Assembly: GCA_030696775.1 (NCBI GenBank) | Contig: JAUYRN010000026.1 | Span: forward strand, 62,001 to 126,000 | Length of the DNA: 64,000 bases | Source of the DNA: Sulfuricurvum sp. | Lineage (GTDB): Bacteria > Campylobacterota > Campylobacteria > Campylobacterales > Sulfurimonadaceae | Direction: 5' to 3' | In this document: positions 56,254 to 61,991 of the stretch, in pieces | Numbering within the stretch: position 1 is the stretch's first letter | Layout: each line of letters begins with the position of its first letter | Translations under genes and position numbers: made by a program | The notes under the pieces: generated by a model | Databases searched by the model: none | What the model was told of the DNA's origin: nothing | The model's input: the letters and a program-made list of their open reading frames with translations, nothing else

Positions 56254-57179
56254 GGTCGTTTCAGTGGTAAAAGCTCTTGAATCAAATCAGAACTATATTT
56301 TGTTTTCAAATTTTGAATGTATTCTGGCTCAATAGAGTATATATAAGATAGATATCCTTTTAAATAATTCAATTGTTTAAAATCAAGTTTCTGTTTTGAA
56401 TATTTGAATATTAAACTTTTAATATATCTTTTTTTATCTCTTCCTATCGAAAGTTTTCTATCTGTAGTTAGCCTTAAGCCTGTAACTTGTTGACTTGTTT
56501 TACGTGAAGTATTAATCGTTTTTTTATTATTAATTCTTAGTCGAATAAAAAAAGTCTTTAAATATTCACTCAATGATGGAAGAATATACTTTAAAATATC
56601 AGGTTTAGATGTAGAAAAATACAAATCATCAGCATATCTTGTGTAAGTAATATCCCTTTGTGAGCAATATAAAGTTAAAAATTCATCCAAATCATATAGA
56701 ATTATATTGCTAATAATAGGTGATGATGGAGCCCCAATAGTTAATCTACCACCCTTGCAGACAAGTAAATTAATTAATGTGATATCATGCTCTTTCAATG
56801 TAACTGGTAATACTGTTTTGCTTTTTGAACGTAAAAATTCACGAATATGCTCACTTTGAATAGAAGAAAAAAAATCAATAAAATCAATACGAAGTAAAAA
56901 ATTAGACTTTAAATGTTCCAAGGCCATTTGTTTTATATTCTTATCTCGTTGATACGAATAAACAGAAGCATGTATGGGAAAATGACTAAATATGTTTGAA
57001 ATTATGTATCGTTGATATTCTTTTAATTCGGCAGATGGCTGAGCAATTTTCCGCAAACCACCTGTTCTCTTTGGAATCTCGTAAACTTTGTAACGTCTTG
57101 ATGCATAAAAAGAAAATCGAAAAACTTCTGCAAACGTTTTTGAAAATTTTTGACATATTTCATTATTAAAATCTGTCAC
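56250..57179 (-). CDS. Retron reverse transcriptase (St85/Ec86-like)
   Basis: The 309-residue RT is about the size of Ec86 RT (320). Motif A is LLRIDFIDFFSSI (Asp99), motif B is GAPSSPIISNI, and the catalytic motif is TRYADDLYF (YADD, 182-185). The retron-specific VTG is at 232-234 (QQVTGLRLT). An MALEH at 85-89 stands where retrons have NAxxH, a change of the first residue. There is no maturase, endonuclease or protease domain. The start is a GTG that overlaps the effector TGA by 4 nt. It would make msDNA from the adjacent RNA. Confidence 0.93.
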   Translation of the reverse strand: MTDFNNEICQKFSKTFAEVFRFSFYASRRYKVYEIPKRTGGLRKIAQPSAELKEYQRYIISNIFSHFPIHASVYSYQRDKNIKQMALEHLKSNFLLRIDFIDFFSSIQSEHIREFLRSKSKTVLPVTLKEHDITLINLLVCKGGRLTIGAPSSPIISNIILYDLDEFLTLYCSQRDITYTRYADDLYFSTSKPDILKYILPSLSEYLKTFFIRLRINNKKTINTSRKTSQQVTGLRLTTDRKLSIGRDKKRYIKSLIFKYSKQKLDFKQLNYLKGYLSYIYSIEPEYIQNLKTKYSSDLIQELLPLKRP

Positions 57180-58093
57180 TGTCTAAGCCTTTTTTTATCT
57201 TCAGAATATTCAATTTCTAAAGCCATAAGGTGAACTCGATCACGCTCTGATAAACTAAAACTAATAAATTCATAATTTTCATCAACAGGAAGAAAATAAA
57301 TATTTTCCTCAACTTCTTGACGAATAATTAATCCTGATACAACTAACATAGATATATTAACTGTAAAATCTTTTGTATCATATCTAATATCAGAAAAAGT
57401 ATCCAAAATCATTTCTGTTGCAATTTGTAATTGTGTATATGTTAAAAATGGTAAAAGCCTAATCAGTTCATAAGTAATTGCGAGAGGAAATAATAGACTA
57501 TTAACAAACTTATGAACTTGTCGATTGGCTTCATAGTCTTTTGCCAAATTTTCAATAAGTCTGTCAAAACGATCTTCAGGAATCCCAACATGATTGAAAT
57601 CAAGAAATAAAGGGCGCAATGTTCTTGTATTATGAATAACATCTATTAAATGGTTTAAATAAGACTCTTGATCGGAATAAGCATAATCATTAGCTATATA
57701 CATCTTCTGTTTTGTTTCTTCAATAGCAGTAAAGTAGCCAAGTTCTGCATAGGAACCAGCACTTTCAGGAAAAATTATTAGTGAATGGGCCTGTTTGATG
57801 GCACGCAATTCTAAATCAACCAATGCTATTCGTTGTGCAGTGACGCCTTTTTTATTGGAACTGTAAGCTTTCAAATCATTGTATAAAGCTTCAATTGTTA
57901 TAAAATTAAAAGGAGTCCTATGAGCATTTATATATGTTAAAAATTTTGCACGATTCGATTTTAATGTATCATCACTTGCCATACCAAAAACAAATACAAC
58001 TTCTAAATGTTCCCTAATAGACTTGACGGTAGTAAAGACAAATTTAAGATTATTAACACGTTTTTTTAATTCAGTAAAAGAAATGATAGACAT
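57176..58093 (-). CDS. Retron effector, nucleoside deoxyribosyltransferase-like (St85 family)
   Basis: The 305-residue protein has the NDT-like signature FPESAGSYAELGYF at 108-121, with the presumed catalytic Glu117. VVFVFGMASDD lies near residue 32 and ALVDLELRAIKQAHSLIIF before the signature. Residues 205-305 look like a winged helix-turn-helix DNA-binding part, as in the Ec86 effector of type II-A retrons. Those effectors act as toxins held off by the RT-msDNA complex, an established model for Ec86 and its relatives. Gene order (RNA, effector, RT) and sizes match Ec86 closely. Confidence 0.9.
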   Translation of the reverse strand: MSIISFTELKKRVNNLKFVFTTVKSIREHLEVVFVFGMASDDTLKSNRAKFLTYINAHRTPFNFITIEALYNDLKAYSSNKKGVTAQRIALVDLELRAIKQAHSLIIFPESAGSYAELGYFTAIEETKQKMYIANDYAYSDQESYLNHLIDVIHNTRTLRPLFLDFNHVGIPEDRFDRLIENLAKDYEANRQVHKFVNSLLFPLAITYELIRLLPFLTYTQLQIATEMILDTFSDIRYDTKDFTVNISMLVVSGLIIRQEVEENIYFLPVDENYEFISFSLSERDRVHLMALEIEYSEDKKRLRQ

Positions 58094-58094
58094 A

Positions 58095-58129
58095 AATGAG
58101 GTTCATGAATAGGGATGTTACTCCTCATT
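58095..58129 (-). promoter_or_regulatory. Hairpin at the effector ribosome-binding region
   Basis: On the minus strand AATGAGG (58129-58123) can pair with CCTCATT (58101-58095), directly before the effector ATG at 58093. The strong Shine-Dalgarno-like GAGGAG is inside the 5' arm and about 28 nt from the ATG. Pairing would hide it, or bring it near the start if only the loop base remains open. It lies between the retron RNA and the effector gene. Confidence 0.4.
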
Positions 58130-58135
58130 CACTTT

Positions 58136-58303
58136 TCTTTCCTACTTTTAAGATACGAAGTTCTTCTTATAGAGCTTTGGAACGAATGTTACAAAGGGCT
58201 AGAAGAAAAACTTCGTAGACCAATGTAACACAATAGAAGTCGACCCGGCTATACACCAGGCACAAGCTTAAAAAAATAATGTTTTAAGCCAAGCTAGGAA
58301 AGA
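58136..58303 (-). ncRNA. Retron msr-msd non-coding RNA
   Basis: The 168-nt RNA is read leftward. The a1 arm TCTTTCCTA (58303-58295) pairs perfectly with a2 TAGGAAAGA (58144-58136). Right after a1 comes TAGC, the context of the branching guanosine in Ec86; the predicted branch G is at 58294. msr has stem 1 GCTTAAAA/TTTTAAGC (58289-58266) and stem 2 CCTGG/CCGGG (58260-58244). msd is a long hairpin at 58217-58154. Its stem opens TACGAAGTT/AACTTCGTA and continues to about 26 positions with 3 mismatches and a 12-base loop. Position, size and fold match a retron RNA. Confidence 0.87.
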
Positions 58304-58306
58304 TAG

Positions 58307-58312
58307 ATGATA
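58307..58312 (-). promoter_or_regulatory. Candidate -10 box of the retron RNA promoter
   Basis: TATCAT on the minus strand lies a few bases before the a1 arm, and T-rich DNA precedes it (ATATTTTTGGTTTTATTG). A start near 58300 would put a1 at the 5' end of the transcript. Motif evidence only. Confidence 0.3.
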
Positions 58313-58362
58313 GCACAATAAAACCAAAAATATGAACTAGATATGCAATATTATCTGTTCAA

Positions 58363-58488
58363 TTATTTATTATTGACGATCTTATGTAGATCATCTAGAG
58401 TTTCATCAACATTTATATCCCTATCATCCATAAAAGTAAGTTTAGCTTTGCCTATAAAAACTTTATCTAAAACGGGAATAATAGACTT
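58363..58488 (-). pseudogene. Possible gene fragment upstream of the retron RNA
   Basis: A short open frame on the minus strand encodes about 41 residues ending FMDDRDINVDETLDDLHKIV and a TAA. An in-frame TAG stops it upstream, and no start codon or ribosome site is convincing. The residue pattern looks protein-like (amphipathic, acidic). It may be the 3' remnant of a gene lost from the element, or chance. Confidence 0.25.
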
Positions 58489-58857
58489 GATCTAGTTACT
58501 TTTACCATATGCCATCTAGTATTATTTATTTTGATATTATATATACATAGCTTAAGAAGAAGGACATTTATCAGAGACTATGTAGAAAATAGGGGTCTTA
58601 GTATTTTAATTCATGATATTCACTAGGAATAAATATTTAGCTTTTCTGTGATTGAAACTATAATAGCTTACAGTAATTTTACGTTGATTAAAGTGCCTAT
58701 TTTAATATTTTATAGTCAACTGACACTAGTGTACGAGTTTTTTATATGAAGTTATGATGAGATTTATTCAAAAAGTGTGCCAAAGAAACATATAAAAGCA
58801 TAGCGTTTCAGTCACAGTAGTGCCTCTAGCCCCCTGAAATAGGGGGTAAAAGTAACA
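58489..58857. other. Non-coding right end of element 1
   Basis: No gene is seen. From 58683 on, the sequence resembles the right end of the second element at 59827-59996 in blocks (GTTGATTAAAGTGCCTATTTT, ATAGTCAACTGACACTA, AAAAGCATAGCGTTTCAGTC). CCCCCT-gaaat-AGGGGG at 58830-58846 is a short hairpin just inside the att core. The part 58489-58682 is AT-rich and has no recognisable signal. Confidence 0.6.
58683..58857. repeat. Att-proximal terminal segment, element 1
   Basis: This segment is similar to 59827-59996: GTTGATTAAAGTG versus GTTGTTTGAAGTG, TATAGTCAACTGACACTAGTGTA versus TATAGTCAACTATCACTAATGTA, and AAAGCATAGCGTTTCAGTCACA versus AAAGCATAGTGTTTCTGTCACA (compared in pieces). Both end at an att copy. 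The conserved pieces are candidate integrase arm or accessory protein sites. Confidence 0.7.
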
Positions 58858-58877
58858 CGGCTTATGTGTACCTACTT
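58858..58877 (+). repeat. Attachment site copy 2 (between the two elements)
   Basis: CGGCTTATGTGTACCTACTT is identical over 20 bp to 51695-51714 inside rnpB. The preceding bases (AACACGG versus AACCCGG) differ by one. This is attR of element 1 and attL of element 2. The C-terminal codon and the stop of the nucleotidyltransferase-like gene lie within and next to it. Confidence 0.88.
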
Positions 58878-59603
58878 TTTCTGCTCATCTACATAATGTT
58901 CAATGGCACTTTTTATATTGACTAGTTTATTGGGATTGCCCTGAAGATTTTTAAAATACACCGACATGTCGTTTTCTTCACCCAACTGTAACGATGCGAT
59001 TTTTGCACAAACTTGCAAAAACACTTCATAAGGTACATCATCTCCACGTTTTAAAAAGTAGATTGCCCGCTGGAGAGAAACAAAGGGATTAATACTAACT
59101 TTGGATAAACGGTTGACTCGTGTATTGATATAGTTAACAAATTCGATTCTCATGTCGCATCTGACGATAGTAAAGAGCCTTTTAAGTGTATCGTAATGGC
59201 ACTCAAAAGCAATTTTTGTAGAATCAAAATCAAAGCCCTCTACTAGTTCTTCTAGCGTTGCATCCCTAAACCTCTCCCGATAGACAAGCTGGTAAATGTC
59301 ATTTTTGTATTTGTAAGTATAAGAGTTGTTCTCGTACTCGAAATAATCCTTATTCATTGCATTGTTGATCAGTTCCTGATCTTCTTTCGACGGAAAAAAC
59401 AGATCAAGATCTCTGAATGCATCTGCCTTTATGCATGAGCCTGCCAAATAAAAGTGAATATCCCGTTTATCGATATGGTCGATAATCAGTCTTTGGAAGA
59501 AGATATTAAGTTTGATGGCTATGCTATCGAGCCTATAATCGAGCAACGATGCTTGATCATACGAAAGCAACTGATCGTAGTCTTTCCAAAAATCGTAAAT
59601 CAT
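58872..59603 (-). CDS. Nucleotidyltransferase-like protein in the second element
   Basis: The 243-residue protein has a minimal polymerase-beta-type nucleotidyltransferase signature, LAGSCIKADAFRDLDLFF: GS at residues 55-56 and DxD at 65-67, here DLD. The C-terminal half is helical (FVSLQRAIYFLKRGDDVPYEVFLQVCAKI). It could be a toxin- or defence-type NTase, or a housekeeping-like enzyme; I cannot choose. The gene's TAG stop lies inside the att core at 58872-58874. It is the only gene of the second element. Confidence 0.75.
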   Translation of the reverse strand: MIYDFWKDYDQLLSYDQASLLDYRLDSIAIKLNIFFQRLIIDHIDKRDIHFYLAGSCIKADAFRDLDLFFPSKEDQELINNAMNKDYFEYENNSYTYKYKNDIYQLVYRERFRDATLEELVEGFDFDSTKIAFECHYDTLKRLFTIVRCDMRIEFVNYINTRVNRLSKVSINPFVSLQRAIYFLKRGDDVPYEVFLQVCAKIASLQLGEENDMSVYFKNLQGNPNKLVNIKSAIEHYVDEQKK

Positions 59604-59826
59604 TTTTTCTCCTCATACGGATATGATTGTTTTCGCTATTATATTTAAAAATAAGGTAAACTACTCAATCTTAACTTTTATGTTTTCAAATATATGAGTC
59701 AGACGTTAAATGTTTAAATATAAATATGTGATAAAAACAATGATAGTTTGTGGCAACCTTCGTGGCAACACTTGCCATATTGGTATGTTTTCAGTTTCTC
59801 AGTGACCGACTTTGTAGTTGTTTTAG
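59604..59826. other. Non-coding part of islet 2
   Basis: No gene is seen. At 59750-59769 GTGGCAAC occurs twice, 12 bp apart (GTGGCAACCTTCGTGGCAAC), followed by ACTTGCCA. Such a short iterated motif near an att end could bind Xis/integrase or be an iteron, but two copies are not strong evidence. Confidence 0.45.
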
Positions 59827-59996
59827 GTTGTTTGAAGTGTCTATTTTAGGCATTTTACAATTTTTTAGTTTTTATAGTCAACTATCACTAATGTAAAAAT
59901 TGACGGGATGTTTTGAGCCAAAATACTGCCATTAAAGCATAGAAAAGCATAGTGTTTCTGTCACATCATTGCGGTATTTACGAGGTTTTTACAATT
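59827..59996. repeat. Att-proximal terminal segment, islet 2
   Basis: The partner of 58683-58857: blocks of shared sequence occur in the same order with insertions between them. An AT-rich insertion (ACAATTTTTTAGTTTT region) separates the first two blocks here. Both copies end at an att core. Confidence 0.7.
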
Positions 59997-60013
59997 CGGC
60001 TTATGTGTACCTA
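59997..60013 (+). repeat. Attachment site copy 3 (outer attR)
   Basis: CGGCTTATGTGTACCTA is identical to the last 17 nt of rnpB. Here it is followed by GCTTTTTTATC, a T tract that looks like the original rnpB transcription end. The integrations have thus moved that T tract 8.3 kb away from rnpB. Confidence 0.88.
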
Positions 60014-60084
60014 GCTTTTTTATCTGCTAAGTAACAATCAAAGTATATATTAAAATATAAATCAAAATAAATTTATGCTAAATA

Positions 60085-60096
60085 CCCCAAACGGGG
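60085..60096 (-). terminator. Candidate terminator after the sdh operon
   Basis: On the minus strand CCCC-GTTT-GGGG is followed by TATTTAG, 13 nt after the last gene of the sdh operon. The stem is short and the T run imperfect. Confidence 0.4.
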
Positions 60097-60108
60097 AAAG
60101 AGAAGAAG

Positions 60109-60990
60109 TTAAATAAAATTAACTTTGGTAACGTGGTGATTGAGTCCTAATTCGGCTGGAGTACATCCTAGTGCAAGACCGATCATCTGCTGCATATGAA
60201 GGACGGGAAGAGAGACATCACGTCCAATAGCAATTGAAGCATGGTGAGTTTGGGTATCGAGCTTAAGGTGACAAAGAGGACATGGCGTAACCATCCAATC
60301 CGCATTGGCATCCATAGCACCTGCTACTGCATTTCCGGTTAGAACAGCAGCCGTATGAGGTGCTTGAAGCTCAGCATGGAAACCGCAACATTTGTTTTTC
60401 TCAACATAATCAACATTTTTACCGCCGCATGCGATGATAAGATCATCGAGCGATGTTGGGGCATAAGGATTTTCATGACCTTTATGAGTCTCATTTTGAA
60501 GCTCTGATGGACGAATGTTATGACAACCGTAAAACGGTGCAATGTTGAATTGGCTCAAAGGTTTTACAACCATTTCTTTAATCTTATCTAAACCAAAATC
60601 ATCGATGATAGCATACAAGAAGTGAGTAATCAGTGAAGTACCTTTATACTCCAAACCAACTTCTGCAAGTTTTTCATTGACTTTCGCTTTTAGTGCTGCA
60701 TTTTGGTCAAGTCTATGTTTTGTCATTGCTGTGTTGAGCTGACATGTATTACAGATAGTAACCATTGTAAGACCATGCATTTCAGCATAAGCAATATTCC
60801 GTGCATTTAAAACTAACGATAAAAAGTCATCATAATCTTGCAAATGTGAAGCACCACAACATGAAGCTTCAGTCAGTTCTATGAGTTCTATTCCAAGTTT
60901 CTTTGCAACTGCCAGTGTAGACATCATCTGCTCAGGAGTACTCTCTTTAGCAGTACAACCTGTAAAAAGTGCGTATTTTAATTCTTTCAT
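60109..60990 (-). CDS. sdhE: Succinate dehydrogenase/fumarate reductase CCG-domain subunit (SdhE type)
   Basis: The 293-residue protein has two cysteine-rich CCG domains: TEASCCGASHL with ICNTCQLN in the first, and KNKCCGFHAELQ with TPCPLCH in the second. Such subunits replace the heme b anchor in type-E complexes and bind Fe-S clusters for quinone or thiol chemistry. It is the last gene of sdhABE, 13 nt after sdhB. Confidence 0.9.
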   Translation of the reverse strand: MKELKYALFTGCTAKESTPEQMMSTLAVAKKLGIELIELTEASCCGASHLQDYDDFLSLVLNARNIAYAEMHGLTMVTICNTCQLNTAMTKHRLDQNAALKAKVNEKLAEVGLEYKGTSLITHFLYAIIDDFGLDKIKEMVVKPLSQFNIAPFYGCHNIRPSELQNETHKGHENPYAPTSLDDLIIACGGKNVDYVEKNKCCGFHAELQAPHTAAVLTGNAVAGAMDANADWMVTPCPLCHLKLDTQTHHASIAIGRDVSLPVLHMQQMIGLALGCTPAELGLNHHVTKVNFI

Positions 60991-61003
60991 TGCGTATAAC
61001 TCC

Positions 61004-61981
61004 CTAAAACTTTACTGTTGATGACGACTTGATAAGCTTTTGGATCTCGTCTAACTTATCTGATTTTGGCATATTCCATGGTAGAATAATTTTACCTTTA
61101 GTAAACATTTTGAGTGCAACTGGAACGTGTTTAAGAACACCGATATTCCCTTCAGAGTAACGTACAAGCTCTCCTTCATCCAAAAGACCATGTTTGGCGA
61201 TAGAGTGCGCAAAACCAACAGCGTGACGTGTTGCAACATTGTTCTTAGCGATATTGGCTTCAAAAATCATGTTGTGAAGTTTCGTTATTTTTTCAATTGG
61301 ATTGACATCTTTAGGACAAGCCTCCGCACATTCCATACATTTGACACAATCCCAAACACCGCTTGCTTCTTCATTCACAATATGAAGACGCTCAAGTGCT
61401 GACTCATCACGAACATCTGCAGAGAAACGATACGCTGCAGCAAATGCTGCAGGCCCTATAAATTGTTCATTGATGGCAAGAGCAGGGCAAGAGTAATGAC
61501 AGGCTCCACATTGGATACAATAATCTGCTTCCAATAGCTTTTCAGCATCATGCGGGCTAACAAGGTGTTCTGACTGAGGAGTTTCTTCAATTTCACCGGT
61601 CAAAAATGGTTTTACTTCAGCGTGTTTGTCCCAAAAATCTTTTTTATCTATAATTAAATCTTTGATAGCACGTTTAGTGCTGAGCGGTTCAATGACAAGC
61701 TCAGCCCCAAATACATTAACAAGATCAAATAGACGTGATTTACAAGCCAAAATGGCTTTTCCGTTAACCTTGATTGAACAAACGCCACAAATACCATGAC
61801 GGCAGCTTCGACGGTAGGACAAACTGCCATCGTGATCCCACTTGATACGATTTAAAATGTCTAAGACGACCTCTTCGTGAGTAACGTCTAGGGTATAGGT
61901 ATTATAATAAGGGAGGTAATCAGTCTCTTCGTTAAAACGAAAGACTTTAAACGTTACCTTTTGTGATGTTAATGCATCCAT
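61004..61981 (-). CDS. sdhB: Succinate dehydrogenase/fumarate reductase iron-sulfur subunit
   Basis: The 325-residue protein has an N-terminal 2Fe-2S ferredoxin domain (SCRHGICGVCSIKV and ILACKS) and two 4Fe-4S motifs, CIQCGACHYSCP and CVKCMECAEACP. The C-terminus is longer than in E. coli SdhB, as usual for type E. I start at the ATG at 61981 (MDALTSQKV), 7 nt after AAGGA. An upstream ATG in frame overlaps sdhA and its extra residues are not typical. Confidence 0.92.
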   Translation of the reverse strand: MDALTSQKVTFKVFRFNEETDYLPYYNTYTLDVTHEEVVLDILNRIKWDHDGSLSYRRSCRHGICGVCSIKVNGKAILACKSRLFDLVNVFGAELVIEPLSTKRAIKDLIIDKKDFWDKHAEVKPFLTGEIEETPQSEHLVSPHDAEKLLEADYCIQCGACHYSCPALAINEQFIGPAAFAAAYRFSADVRDESALERLHIVNEEASGVWDCVKCMECAEACPKDVNPIEKITKLHNMIFEANIAKNNVATRHAVGFAHSIAKHGLLDEGELVRYSEGNIGVLKHVPVALKMFTKGKIILPWNMPKSDKLDEIQKLIKSSSTVKF

Positions 61982-61991
61982 AGTCATATCC

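Larger units (their letters stand above)
51715..58877. mobile_element. Integrative element 1 in rnpB, carrying a retron
   Basis: About 7.2 kb is bounded by 20-bp direct repeats (51695-51714 and 58858-58877) at the 3' end of rnpB. All genes read leftward: int, xis-like, a small ORF, a Rep_trans-type initiator, an ssDNA-binding-like protein, and the retron operon with its RNA. No capsid, tail, conjugation or portal gene is seen, so it is not a complete phage or ICE. It may be a satellite, a filamentous-phage relative or an integrated rolling-circle plasmid. The retron part is noticeably more AT-rich than the host genes. Confidence 0.85.
58878..60013. mobile_element. Small second element (islet 2) in tandem at the rnpB att site
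   Basis: About 1.1 kb lies between the att copies at 58858-58877 and 59997-60013 and carries only a nucleotidyltransferase-like gene. It has no integrase, yet its right end resembles that of element 1 over about 190 bp. It may be a satellite mobilised in trans by the neighbour's integrase, or the stub of an older element after deletion. Confidence 0.7.

Noticed and set aside
56250-57179. Group II intron maturase or diversity-generating retroelement RT
   Set aside because: The protein is short with no maturase or endonuclease domain, no template/variable repeats are nearby, and VTG plus the adjacent effector and RNA point to a retron.
51715-58877. Complete prophage or conjugative element
   Set aside because: There are no capsid, terminase, portal, tail, lysis, relaxase or type IV secretion genes in the element.
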